NCBI RefSeq assembly: GCF_007655135.1
Contig: NC_045131.1
Coordinates: forward strand, 6,758,001 to 6,822,000
DNA length: 64,000 bases
Direction of reading: 5' to 3'
Source of the DNA: Punica granatum
Lineage: Eukaryota > Streptophyta > Magnoliopsida > Myrtales > Lythraceae
In this document: piece after piece, positions 10,300 to 23,225 of the stretch
Layout: each line of letters begins with the position of its first letter
Position numbering within the stretch: the first letter of the stretch is position 1
Notes under the pieces: model-generated
The model's input: the letters and a program-made list of their open reading frames with translations, nothing else
The model's database searches: none
Told to the model about the DNA's origin: nothing
Translations under genes and position numbers: made by a program

Positions 10300-13200
10300 A
10301 GATTTCAGATTCAATATCCCGTGAGACTATCCGTATATCTTTATTAGCTATTAATATTTTATTTTTTTTGTGTTAGATCCACAAACTTTCTTTGTAACCA
10401 AACAAAAAACAAAAAAAAATTTGGGACGTTTTGGCAGATGAATCAGAGTTGCTGAATGTAATATCAACGGCTGAGATGCTGTAACTGGACCCTTCTTAAC
10501 ATATTAATTAACGTTTAATTAACACGAGATTAAATTAATGTTCACGGATTTGGAGAATCCCAAGTACTGATTGTCGGGTTTTGGATGGACTCAACGGCGT
10601 TCGTACGGCTTTCACGGAAAGATAAAACGACACCTCAAGTAGTCAAAGTCGGAATCTTCATTTATTTCATTAAAAAATCTCTGCTTTTAATCCAACTTGA
10701 TTGATTGATTGATCGAAGCTTTTGTTTACGTCCTCTCCCTCTTCATGATGTTTGCAATTCTTTTCCGCCTGTATCTAATTCAATCGAGTCGGATCAGTTC
10801 ATTAAAAAATAAAGTTATTTTAAAGTGAATTTTTTTCATTCACAAGACTCGAATTTTAAATCTTACTCAAAGAGAATAAATATTGAATCCCTTAAATTAA
10901 CCTACGTTATATTGCAATTCTTTTGAATTGCTTAAGAAGGTGCCATCCTCAATAGAAGTAACCCCACAACAACCCCAATATCAATAAATCATTTTCATGG
11001 CAATGTATTTTTATGGGCAAAAATTCTCGGATGAAGTATGAAGAAAATCTACTCCGATTGACTAATGACCCATGCACTCGGTGGGAGTTTTGTCGGTTGC
11101 GAGGGTTAAGTCATTGTTCTGACTCATATCGTGGAAGTTGTGGCCGATATAACCTCAAACTGAGAAAAAGTTCTTACAGATAGAAAGAAAAAAGTTGTAA
11201 GTAAACTCTAAAATTCTTATAAAACTTAATTGATTGTTAGTTTGTGCCATAATTATTCTTTTAAATAGTGAAGATAGAAAAGATACACTAAATTAGAATG
11301 ACCTATCAAAGCTGCCAAGCACATTTAATTTCGATCGAAGCTGTTCCTTTTCATTCTAGTCAAAGTTATCGATGGACCGGAGTTCTCTCTTGCATGCATT
11401 GGTAATCAACATGAGGTTTAGACTCCTAACTAGCTCGCTAGCGAAGTTCCCAATACCATATCGAAGTGTCTCGGGGCAAGCAAAGCCCCTAGCTATAACT
11501 TACCGATTCATATATATACGTGATAATATCATCATAAAGGCCTTCCACAATAAATAATATACTCGCACAAGTACGTATTTGAACTCATTTCCAATGGAAA
11601 CCCTAATGACCGGAGGAATCGGCAACCTCAGCATGTAGCCACGTCCATGAATTGTCATGAATATTGCATGTTGACAAAACAATTAATTTAGCTTCATGAC
11701 TATATATGTGATTTTGATAAATTCCTTTTTTTCCCCATTTTTTATTATCTCGTGATGTATATTTCAACCAAATACCGTCAATTCGATGGGTCCAAAAGAC
11801 GTAAATTAATAAAATGGAAAAAGAGAAATGGAAAGTTGCATATTGTGGATCGAGCCAAAACATCAGTAGGCATCAACAGCTCAATGTTTTCTTGCACCAA
11901 CCAACACAAGAGGCACTGCAAAGCAAACTGTCGAATTTATTTTCCGTCAATTCATGATGATAAGAAGATGTAAGTATACGTATAACTAAGCGTTGTTGTT
12001 CTGAAGTTTCTCGAGATATCTCACTCTCAAACGTTCCACATAAATTTCGAACTATGTGATAGAGACATTGATTGAGTTGCAAAACGTCGAGATATGCATG
12101 GTATAAACAAGAAAAATAGAACGTAGTGTAGTAACATATATATTGACTTTGTTATTATTAAGACATTCTCAGTTTAAATTTTGCAAGTAAGACTTTCGGT
12201 CCTCACAATCTAAAAGAAAAAGGTTTTTCTGCCCCATTTAACTATATCATCCACTTGGTCCATAAACCATAAAAAGAAAAATATAGGAAAATTTGGCAGT
12301 GGAAGGGCCGGAAGGAGACAGAACAGAGGCTTGGAACATGTAGTCGTACAATTTTTTTGGATCAATATATATACAATTGCCGCTTGTGTATATTAATGTG
12401 TTCTAGCTCCCCCTACTCAACACGTGGCCCGGTCAACTTTTGTCCTCTGAATTTGTTTGTGTTCTGGGGTAACATAATTATAACTTTGATTTGAGAAAGA
12501 GGACCATCACGTTGATAAGAGGTTTTAAATTCAAATTTTTGTTAATAAAAATTATTTATAACTTTTTATTTAATTTTTTTATTTTCTTATATTAACTGAT
12601 AAGCTCTTTTATAATAATAATAATACATGAGAAAAGGAAAAAAGGACTCGCATGTATTTTTTGAATTTTTGATATTTTTCGAGTGATTTTTTTAATTAAT
12701 CATGCATCTTGTTGCATGTCTTTGATATCAATCGATAATACATATGCACTCCAATTTCGCGGACAACCGGAAATTTTGAATATATAATTCAAATGTTATG
12801 TCAGATACATACAATGCTGGACTGATAATATATAATTAATTAGTAAAATATAAACAAGGGGGCGATCTACCCACGGGAGATGGAGAATTTGATCGAAGGA
12901 TCGATGGATGTGAAATATAAGCTATATTAATGTTAGAGTCTTAATTTATGATTTTTTTTGGGCCATTTAATCAACATTCAACAGGTTATAAATCAGGCCA
13001 AGGCCTCTTTGCTGTTGATGTTTGCATTTACAAATATATATGTATATATATGCATGTACATTCAATTTTCTTTTACCCTAAAAACTCTGGTCAACACTGA
13101 AAATTCTTGCAAGCTTGAATTGAAAATTTTAATTAAATAATATAATTTCGCACACGGATAAATACAAAAAACAATAGCCAGGTGGTCAAATCTATCAGTT

Positions 13201-14521
13201 GAAACTTGAAATCCAGGGTGCGTGTAAATAGAATTTTAACTACAAAAAGGAAATATGATTTTGACCAATACAATATGTTAAATAAATAAATATATATATA
13301 TATATATATATTATAAATGTTAATTAGCACGACCAACTGAAAACATAGCTAGGATTGGGCTAAATCGTGTCGTTGGCTTATCACTGCTGGGTTTTATTTG
13401 CATTGCAATATCATATGCTTAGAATATTTTCTTGGGTAATATTTTTATTTCAGTATGAGCGTTACGTCACGTACAAAGTAACGATGATATTCATCCACTC
13501 GAGCTACTATGCATGTGTTAGATCTCAAATGAGCTCACCCGAATTCGATATTAACTGGTCATTACATATACAAGACTGATATCATAAGTGCAGGATTCAT
13601 CATGAATGATGATAGACTTATCAATTATATCATCATCAGTTGTTGTTGATTGATAATAATATTATTCCACAGACACCTTTGTGGAAGGAACCCATTTGGC
13701 TTCGCATGAAGCTGAATTTCCAGCCGCCTTAATTATGCAAAAGCTCCCAATCAAACTAGACAGCTTATTCAGGTTGGATCAATTCAAAATTGCAATTTAA
13801 TTTATATTTATCCATTATTTTGGCTTTGGCCTGCTCTGAACTTTATTTCTATTTACGAAAATAATAAACTAAATTTGATAAAAATATTATCGACATAATC
13901 TTGTATAATCAATCTGTTTCTGCATCCACACTAAATTTAAATAAAACCATTATCGATGTAGTCTTGTATAATCAATCTGCTTTTGCATTCATATCTTTTT
14001 TTTTTTGCAAACCTGGGATGTCTAGACTTTGCTCGACTAATTCCTGGGGCTCTTTGAACCCCCAACGGCGCACAGAGCGGTTAATCACGCTTAAGGCCCT
14101 CTTGTGGCCCCAAGGGTATTCGAATCCGAAATCGGGTACAAATTTAAACGCACATTCATCATTAGGCCAAATCCATTGGGATTGCATCAATATCTTATAT
14201 AGTCCTGATTCATGAATCTAAGAATCCTAATACTCTGAGATTGCATAATCTCTCGCTCCTTGGATCGGTCCTCCCGATCATCTTAACTCGTGCCACCCGA
14301 TATTTATAACATTGAATTCTTTGTTTCCCCTCCTTTTGAGTTGAAAAAAAATTGAAAATTATAAAAATAATTAAGGTCCAGGTCAGTTTCATGCTTTTTT
14401 ATTTTTCTACAATCACAAAAAGAAAAAAAGATTAAAAAAATGGAAAAGGTATGAAGGAAAGAAAAGAGATAATAATAGAGCTAATAATTAATTCAAGAAA
14501 ATAGAAAAGGGATTATCTCAA

Positions 14522-14530
<9 letters not shown>
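10300..14530. other. Gene-poor AT-rich intergenic DNA
   Basis: No credible gene found. Visible items: a (TA)n microsatellite at about 13290-13311; a short duplicated word CTTGTATAATCAATCTG at about 13901 and 13964; and a GC-richer stretch at about 14010-14330 containing CCTGGGGCTCTTTGAACCCC that has the look of a degraded transposon. Short open frames here carry no recognisable domain. Confidence 0.4.

Positions 14531-14559
<29 letters not shown>
14531..14559 (+). repeat. (GA)n microsatellite in the probable WNK 5' leader
   Basis: About 14 GA units lie some 320 bp upstream of the WNK start codon. GA/CT runs near transcription starts are common in plants. Length polymorphism is likely; a regulatory role is unproven. 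Confidence 0.85.
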
Positions 14560-14561
<2 letters not shown>

Positions 14562-14882
14562 CCTAACTCCTAACAAAAGCCAAAATCTCTCTTCCCTCAC
14601 ATAAGTTCCATTTGAGGGGTGGGTGGCTCTTCTGTATCATGTGTTCTTCTTCTTCTTCACCAAAAGATTTGGCAAAGAGCTAAAGAGGAACCTCTGTCCC
14701 TCACCAGATTCTTGAGCTAGCTGGGTTGATCTCATCTCTGCTTTCCCGTATCCCTCTGTCCCTCCAGAATCTCATGTAAAGCTGACCGTCATTTCTCCCC
14801 ATTAGATTCGGCAGGGAGAGACAGGAAGGAAGCAGAGGAGGAAAAAGCTCACACCTTGAGGAAGAAGGAAAAGGATTGGAGA

Positions 14883-17687
14883 ATGAATGGTCTCCCACAT
14901 CCCGAGCCGGACGACTTGGAGTTTGTTGAAGTTGATCCCACTGGGAGATACGGCAGGGTACATATTCCCCCCCTCCCTTATTGCATTTCCAGCTTTGCTT
15001 TTCAATCTGGTTTGTTGGGGGCTGAAAGAGATATTTTCCCTTTTTGCAGTACAATGAGATCCTCGGCAAAGGAGCTTCAAAGACAGTGTATGGCTTCAAT
15101 CTCCCACCTTTTGAGATAACCCATTTGGGAATTTCTTCGAAAGCTCAAGCCTTTAGAGATCTTATGTGTGAATTTAGCAAATTTTCGAGCTACCCTGTGG
15201 GTTTCTGCAGATAGGTGAGGTGCGGATTTGTTCCTTGTTGATGTGATTTGTGCGGTTGGTTGGTTCAGGTACAGAGCATTTGATGAGTATGAAGGGATTG
15301 AGGTTGCTTGGAACCAAGTCAAGCTCTACGATTTCCTTCAGAGCCCCGAGGATCTCGAGAGGCTTTACAGCGAAATCCATCTTCTCAAGACACTCAAGCA
15401 CAAGAACATCATGAAGTTCTACACTTCCTGGGTGGACACGGCCAACAGGAACATCAACTTTGTCACTGAGATGTTCACTTCTGGGACTTTAAGGCAGTAA
15501 GTAATAAACTAAGGTGTTTATTCAACTTTCAACCGTATCTCGTTTTTCCCGGAGAAAATCTCACAAGGGGTTGTACTGTGGAATTTGGTTGATTAGGTAT
15601 AGGTTGAAGCACAGGAGAGTGAGCATTAGCGCAGTGAAGCATTGGTGTAGGCAGATCTTGAGAGGGCTTCTCTACCTCCACAGCCGTGACCCACCTGTGA
15701 TCCACAGAGATCTCAAGTGTGATAACATCTTCGTCAATGGGAACCAGGGAGAGGTCAAGATCGGCGATCTCGGCCTCGCTGCTATTCTCCGTAAATCCCA
15801 TGCCGCTCACTGTGTAGGTATGTTAAAAGCTATTGCTCATAGTGCATCTCGTATTACTTTATTGCGAACTGGGACAGCGGGAATCTGGTCTTTGGGGCTG
15901 GGGAAGTGGACACTCATCTCACTGAAGAATCTTCACGGAAATAGTTCAGGGGAGAGTTCGATGTGTTTGAGGATGTCTTGTCTTGTTCAGGGACACCGGA
16001 GTTTATGGCTCCAGAAGTTTACGAGGAGGCATACAATGAGCTGGTTGATATATATTCCTTTGGGATGTGCATTCTGGAAATGGTCACTTTCGAATATCCA
16101 TACAGTGAATGCACTCACCCTGCTCAGATCTATAAGAAAGTCACATCTGTAAGAACCTTTGAAGCTCTTTCTAAAAAGTTTCAAAAGATTTCATTTCTTA
16201 GTTTGGCGAAAAGGGGAGATTCCTTTAACACATGATGTGCACATCTCTCAGGGGAAAAGGCCTGATGCTTTGTACGAAGTGAAGGATCCAGAAGTTCGGG
16301 AATTTGTGGAGAAATGCCTAGCGACGGTGTCTTTGAGGCTCTCTGCAAGGGAGCTCCTAGAAGACCCTTTTATCCGACTGGATGACTGTGACACAGACTT
16401 GAGGTCAATGGACTATGCAAGGGAAGTTGATGATTTGGGTCCCCTTATAAGGGAACCATACTTTCATCAGAGTGACAGCCTATATGGTAAAGATAATGGA
16501 TATGGCTATTTAGCGCAGAAGGAATGGGGTTATCATCCAGTGGTCGAGTTTGAAGCCAATGGGATCGAACTTTTTAACTATCATGATGATGAAGATGATG
16601 ATGAGCAGTCTGCAACTGTCGGTATTTCCATTAAAGGGAAGAGAAGAGAAGATGGAAGTGTATACTTAAGACTCAGAATTGCCGATAAAGAAGGTTGGGA
16701 AGCTAGCTCTTGCTTTTCATAACTGATTTTGCGGAAAAAAAAAGGAAAATCGTTTTTCATGATTATATTGAACATAATAAAAGGAGTTTTGTAGTGTAAT
16801 CATACTCTTATTGCATCACTGCACGGTTTGGTACGAAGTGACAAGAGAGCTGAATGGGATAAAATATGAATTGCTTTATCATGAAATCATTTCTCATTTC
16901 CTTTCCATACAAAAGGGGCCATTGGGTCCTTACTTTATCACCTAAAGGACCCACATTGGATCTTCTTTTTGGTAAATCCGACATTCGATCTAATCTGGAT
17001 CGATTTGTTGGAAAGTTAATGATTATTCACTAATTCAATACTATTTGTGTGATTTTTTTTGCAGGTCGAGTTCGGAATATATATTTCTCCTTTGACATTG
17101 ATAATGATACAGCACTCAGTGTTGCCACCGAGATGGTTGCAGAACTGGACATACATGACCAAGATGAGACCAAAATAGCAGATATGATCGATGATGAGAT
17201 ATCCTCACTGGTTCCTGAGTGGAGGCCTGGCCCTGGGATCCAGGAAACACCTCGATCCTCAAACATGGGCTTCTGCCACAACTGCGCCTCCAATCACACA
17301 TCCATGGGCTCGCTCATGGAATTCCTGTCTCATAACCTCGGGTCCAGAAATTTGCACATTCAGTGCTTGGGATGTGCTTCAATGCATGGTCGATTTGAGG
17401 AGATCACTTACCAGGTCGAGGAGTCTGACCATCTTGGGACTGGCAATGGGCCCATCGGTTCAAGGAGCCAGTTAGACTATCGAGAAATTTGGGATCAGCA
17501 TGAGAGCCGTGAACTTAGTTCTGTCGGGTCTGATCTTTGCTGTAATCACACTGATGAAGAGTGTGAAAAGTCAGACCAGTCAGTAGTACCATCTAAAACC
17601 GAAGGACAGTCCAAGTTGGAGAAGGAACTTGAATCATTAGCAAGAGATTGTTCGACTATACAGATAACAGGATCGGGCTCCTCTTGA
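14883..17687 (+). CDS. WNK1: WNK (with-no-lysine) serine/threonine kinase
   Basis: Seven exons (14883-14957, 15050-15087, 15269-15496, 15597-15817, 15991-16148, 16252-16693, 17065-17687) join in phase to 594 residues. The short leader [13 protein letters not shown] runs into the kinase domain. The glycine loop is [10 protein letters not shown] (30-39). The usual subdomain II lysine is replaced by Asn53 in VAWNQVKL, the WNK hallmark, and Lys36 in the loop is the expected substitute. HRDLKCDN is at 150-157, DLG at 171-173, then GTPEFMAPE. After the kinase comes an OSR1-C-like stretch ([16 protein letters not shown]), followed by an acidic, serine-rich tail. Plant WNKs act in osmotic, ABA and circadian signalling. 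The clade is that of AtWNK1/2/3/9, and neighbourhood with RPS24 and OAS-TL favours WNK1/WNK9. The C-terminal end is the weak point: a second open frame begins at 17668. Confidence 0.93.
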
Positions 17688-18639
17688 GGGTGCCTTCTTC
17701 TCAAGAGTTTCTGAATGCTGGCAAGAACAGGATCCTGCAGCAGCTCAGGTGGCTCGTAGTAGGGAAATGAGGCTTGCTTCGAGATCCTGGACCAGTTATC
17801 GTGAGGAGAATTTTGGTTTGAGTGGCAGCCCCAATTCGGGAGCCCAAAGGGACCGAGATTGTGAGGCGGTGAATGAGGAGGGTTCCCGGGATTGCCAGCT
17901 ACTTTGCTTCCACATTTTACTGGGGGACGGTCTCTCCTCCCGTCAATGCTGTTCGTATAAAAATTTGTGACAAACACCATTCTTTTGTAAAATCGTCTCA
18001 TGCCATAGAGGCTGTATGATTATTGGAATATGAGTTGTATACATTGAATTTTCGTGCCGGCAATAGATGCAAGAGTCCATTGGAAAAGGTGGTTGTGCAT
18101 TACTATTTGGGATTATTGATTATTTAGATTAGCATTAAGATATATTAACGCCTTTAAAATTATTGGTAATGTTCATAATCATGTTTGGCATGGTCATAGA
18201 ATTTTGCTGGTAATTCAAATATGCTTAGAGGAAAATGGATTATCTTGAAAATCCAAATATGCTTAGCCAAACATAGTAATTTAGTGGATTCGGGAAATTT
18301 AAAATTAGATTCTCAGTAACTCACATGGATTATCTCCTACCAAACACCTTTTAAAGGTTTTTTTCCACCCCGAAGTCTCAAAATGACTATTCCTATCTTG
18401 AGCTTTACCCCTTATAATGTGATCAGTCTAATCCATTCCAGTCAGTACAGCAAGGGGTTTTGGCCTTTGGTAAGTTCCAAATGGTAGTGATGGTTTTGAG
18501 TCATGGAAAAGTGAATGAAGAGATTCAAGTGGGTCCACTTCTCTTGGCCTAAAATTGAATGATCAAGTGGGGATAGGTGGGGGAGTGGAAGTGAAGAAGA
18601 GAGAGGGTGGTGGTGTTGAGGATGAGGAGCATAGATATT
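17688..18639. other. WNK 3' region and intergenic DNA
   Basis: A frame different from the WNK last exon stays open from 17668 to 17969 with protein-like composition, and may be former or alternative WNK C-terminus. After about 18000 the DNA is AT-rich. A TGTTTGGC word at about 18184 and its inverted partner near 18270 hint at another small MITE, not delimited. Confidence 0.35.
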
Positions 18640-19050
18640 AGAACCGGACCGGACCGGCCGGACTGGAACCGGCACTATGACCGGTCCGATTTCACATTCA
18701 GATCGGGAATGCACATTTAAATTCAAATCGGCCGGTTCTGTGAGTTCAACAGTTTACTATATTTAAATCAAAATAAATGAATGTGGTGGCCCTGGTGGAA
18801 TTTGAACCCTTACCCCTCCACTTCACACCCAAATTATGACCATCTCACTAACCAACTAAGCCACAGGTCCTTTTCTACGTAACTATACAAATGTTATGTA
18901 TTTATTATCAATTTATTTTATCTAAAGCAATAATATAAACATTTATTATATAATTAATTAAACATGCAATTCGACCCATCAAATCACCAGTTGAACCCAT
19001 GAACCCATGTCCTACCCGGTTCGCTATCCGGTCTGGTTTGATAACACTAA
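18640..19050. repeat. Repeat with CCGGACCGG-type ends around a tRNA-like core
   Basis: The left edge carries tandem GGACC words (GAACCGGACCGGACCGG). The right edge, read on the minus strand, carries CAGACCGG and GAACCGGG words. Between them lies an AT-rich interior and the tRNA-like segment at 18783-18870. The arrangement looks like a small transposable element, but neither target duplication nor exact ends could be fixed. Confidence 0.4.
18783..18870 (-). mobile_element. tRNA-derived (SINE-like) segment with A and B boxes
   Basis: On the minus strand the segment starts GGACCTGTGGCTTAGTTGG, containing an A-box-like TGGCTTAGTTGG (18852-18863), and later has GGTTCAAATTCC (18797-18808), matching the RNA polymerase III B box and T-loop. 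The spacing is tRNA-like but the middle does not fold into a convincing anticodon arm. It is therefore best read as a SINE-type or tRNA-derived head inside a transposable element, not as a functional tRNA gene. Confidence 0.55.
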
Positions 19051-21179
19051 TGAGGAGTGATTGGATGGGCCCCACCCAGCCCATCATGCTCCTTGTCCAG
19101 ACATGCATTGCCATGCTAAGTTTCACTGGTCTTCCACATGGATTGACAATCAATTTTTGTTGGGGGTGGTCCCACTCCCCATGACTTCCAACTTGTTATG
19201 TTCCAAATTATAATTCTTGTCTAGACCCGATCTTTCCAATCATAAATTACTCGATCAGATTACATAAGATCTTAGATTTTACGTATAAAAGTATTCGAAT
19301 TTTACAGAATTCTCTGATTGCCCGTTCTTGGGGTACAGATCGAAGTCGTGGCAAAAAAATATTTGCATGAGCTACATTGGTATTAATAATGTGGGTGACT
19401 TGTAGCATAATTGTACTCCAAAAGCACACATTGTACGATGAGATTTGAATAGGACTTGCTAGGTGGCGAGCACTAACCCAAATGTCATGATCATCCTAGG
19501 AAGGAAAAAGATTGTTAATACAATAAGGTTGGTTTGTTAAATTTAATTTTTTAGGCTGTGAGATGGACCATTTATCGAGTTTAGAAATTGATTGGGGAAC
19601 ATAATCAAATTGTGATTAATATAAACAAAAAAGAAAGAAAGAAGGATAGAAGAAAATTACATTTTTCTTCTCTTAACTTTGTCTTACTTATAATTTGCTC
19701 CCCATCCCTTTTATCTTATGTCAAATTCCCCGAATCTAATCGCGTGCAGCTGTTGAAGAAATCAACAAATTCCAAGTTTTCTATTCAATATCGATCTAGT
19801 CAACTTTTGTGATACGCTTCAATTACGAGAGAGCATCGTGAGTTATAAGGGTATGATGAAAAATCCTGTCAAGGGAAAGAAAGACGCATGATTTTAAAAT
19901 AGTACGAGAAATAATGGAGAATAATCTTTTCTTATACGTATCAATAATATTTTTTGTAGTTGACCCTTTTATATACAGTACATGGTCACGGCACGACAAC
20001 TAGCGGGGATACAATTAATCGCGGACTTCGGGAGGGAAAAAGTGCGCACCAAATTGCGTGGAATACAGGAAGCTTGTCGAATTTGCTGGAAAATGATATT
20101 AGGATTGATGGTAATGTTTTCTACGTACGCATGTTAGGTGGGTGTTTGCGTGAGGCTTCAAATCAATTGAATCTTTACCACTTCATCCCGTAGCTTCCTT
20201 TTGTGACACAACTATATCCCGTGCTCTATGTCCACTTTATATCCTTTTGCAAAAATAAAGAAATAAAAAAAAAACTCTAAAATTAAACTATTAAAGGACC
20301 CAATAATTAGATTAGTAATTGATTGTTGTTAGACTAATTCAATCATTTACTCGATGAGATACGACACCTTTATTAGATGCCATATTGGAGAAACAATGGG
20401 TGATATTACGTTCCGGCAACCTGATTTACGCTAATATTTCTTCTACGGTTCTTTGGCCCAACTAATATGATGATCATATGGTACATTGGTAATACCGACA
20501 GATTTTAGATACAGATTTTAGACGAGCTGGTTTTTTCATGTAAGATACATAAAACTCCTTTGATTGGTCCTGTGGAATCGCATCAATCAGGCTTTGTGAT
20601 TGTACGAGCGGATCTAAATTGGAGATTTTTCGAGGAAACGAGAATCGCGGCTTTAGTGTTTTTTCGACCCGAGAGAAAGAACCTTGCTTTATGACTTTGT
20701 ATAGGCATGGATAAGCACTAATGGCAAAGTTAATTAGTGGCAGGCGGAGTCAACAGAGAACGATTGAACATCTTGATATGAATATTAGATGGAAAGGAAA
20801 AAAGAGGGAAGAGCCTTTCCACCTATGTCTCATAATGCGTTTATGATTGTGATCTTTTACGACATGAACTCAATCGTATATACATTAACTAGAAAAAGAT
20901 AAAAGGAAGATTGCTTAAAATAATTTTTCTTTCTATCAATTTCGAAAGTTGATCTTTATGCAATTATATATATGCATGTATGTGTTACGGGATTGACTGG
21001 AATGGAGGTTGAGGAAGACAGTCGCACTTCCTAAAATTATAGTAATCTAAGAAAATTTACATATTATTCTTTAATTTTTGGTGAAAATACTTATATTCGT
21101 GTCTTGACTCATAAATTTAACTTTTTATTCGCCCCTAACAGTGTCATACCCCCTCCTTATTCAAATCCTAGTTTACTAC

Positions 21180-21212
<33 letters not shown>

Positions 21213-22806
21213 TATGTGTAATATTTATCTTGCATTACTTCATATGGAGGATGCCTTTCTACTTAATGGTCCATCAATATCTTCACCCCAACCCTTAATT
21301 CAAAAGCCTATCCCTACATTTAAAAGGGCTCAAGAAGTCAATTCTTAATACAAAAATCTTCCTATTCAAAGGCATGCCAGTATTCTATATATTTAATTTC
21401 ATTGTACTTCCCTTCTAGAAAAGTTCGGCTGCCGATGAACCTTTCGGCAACTGAGCTCGCCATATTTGATACGACAAGCAACTATAAAGGACTGGATCAG
21501 GAAAGCATATATATCGGGAGCAAGGTAATACGGGAATGATCATATATGGTTACAGATTTTTGCCCCTCAAAAAAAAAAAAAAGAATAACTTGTGTTAAAA
21601 TGATGAAGAGGGACAGAAAACTTGATGTCTTTGTGGCAATTAATGTACGTGTCTCTTCTTTAAGGTTCAAAACGTGTTCTAAGGGAAGAAGACAATGTCC
21701 GTCAGTTGCCTCACAAAATTCCTGTGGCGTCCATTTCAGGATTTTTCCTAATTAATGGATTCTGAAAAGGAGAAGCACAGATAAGAAGAAGGAAGCAGAC
21801 AATCTGGTTGCCTTGACAATAAATGGTTATCCAGTGGTGGAGGGAGGGGTCGTGCACCGAATGTGGTAGACAGCTCCTAGAACTCCAGACGGGCTTGGCA
21901 AGTCACATGCTTACGCAATAAGCAGGAGCAGGACTAGTAATCCGCGGCCACTGAGAATTCGATGACAATGCAGTTGATTCTTATCCGCAAGCCTCGAGAT
22001 ATCTATGGATCCAGATTTCCCTAGAGATCAGAACTCGTTTTCTGTCTCCTTGAGAGTGCAGAACAAAAACTTAGCTACGTGGGAGCCAAATGTCAATAGG
22101 ACAGGCAAACGTTACGCACGCTTAAACCTGGCTGCCTCGTGCGAAATCCGCATTAGGAAATATCTTCACGATCGGGACCAGGAGCCCCGACCAATCTCTT
22201 TCAACCCAAGCCTAAAGAGTGGTGAATGTTAGGAATGGCTCCACCACAAAAGATGTTAACAAACTGACAATGCGAACTGCCAAGCAAAGAAGATGAGACA
22301 CTGTTGTTCCCCGTCGTTGTCCACTATCAAACACAGAGTTCCTAGCAAGAATCAGCATCACAAAAAATTAAGAATTTCACAAGACATAACAGAGAATTCA
22401 AAGGACGATAGTACAAGAAACTTCTCCGTGCGACGCATGGGTCATGCCTCGCGTAACACCATATAACATGACAGAGTCATCCTCTGACTAAGTACCCCGC
22501 GCCTCGCCCTGCTTTGAAGGGAAGGAACTCGTCATAGTTCTGACCCAAAGGAGCACTGAATTTCGGTCGCATGCCTTAATTATATTTGAGCGGAAAGAAG
22601 TCGCCCACAGCTTTCCAGGAAAAGCCCACAAGCTTTTGGCGAAAGATGACTACATGACTGTAAGCATGTCACTAACAGGAATTCCACGGGGCAGGTACTC
22701 CCGATCTCGACTTCTTCCTGGATACGCAGGAGGTTGCACCCGTTACTTGATGCATGCTCGATCAAGGCTCCTCTGAATTTGACTTACGACAGCTCCTGAA
22801 AGCCAG
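19051..22806. other. Intergenic DNA, no firm gene
   Basis: AT-rich, with a (TA)n microsatellite at about 21180-21200. The part after about 21750 is GC-richer. It includes a possible decayed zinc-finger fragment at about 21848-21916 and, at 22170-22270, words that resemble the 3' flank of the FLAP1 duplication unit. A small open frame on the minus strand at about 22490-22590 has protein-like composition but no domain I recognise. Confidence 0.35.
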
Positions 22807-23225
22807 TATAGTCTTAACCAGCAAACCTTCCTACAATATGTAGGAGCTGATGGACCCAAGATTTTCGCTTGATCTGCAGCAGACCACAGTCCATCCACGA
22901 GAACATGATGAAACACTCCATGTTATGCCTAAATCTAACCACCTCATATGAATCCACACGCCAAGGACCAGAAATCCCGATCAAATTTCTATCAACTCAA
23001 GCTTAAAAAGTCATAGGAACGGCTCACTATTAAAGATGGTAACAAACACAAACTATGGAACAAACAATTTTCCATTCTACAACCGTTTCTTTTTATGATA
23101 AAGAAGACCTCTTCTGGTTCTGAAGTAAAAATCTGCACTAAATACAACTTATTCTATCCAGGCAACTCCGACGATCGAACTTAGATCATAGATACACCTC
23201 TAAGCAGGGAAAGGAAGGGTGGCAA

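Noticed and set aside
14701..15099. 132-codon minus-strand open frame
   Set aside because: Antisense to the WNK leader and first exons; the plus-strand model is strongly supported by kinase motifs and splice sites.
18783..18870. Functional tRNA gene
   Set aside because: A and B boxes are present but no convincing anticodon stem-loop, and it sits inside a repeat.
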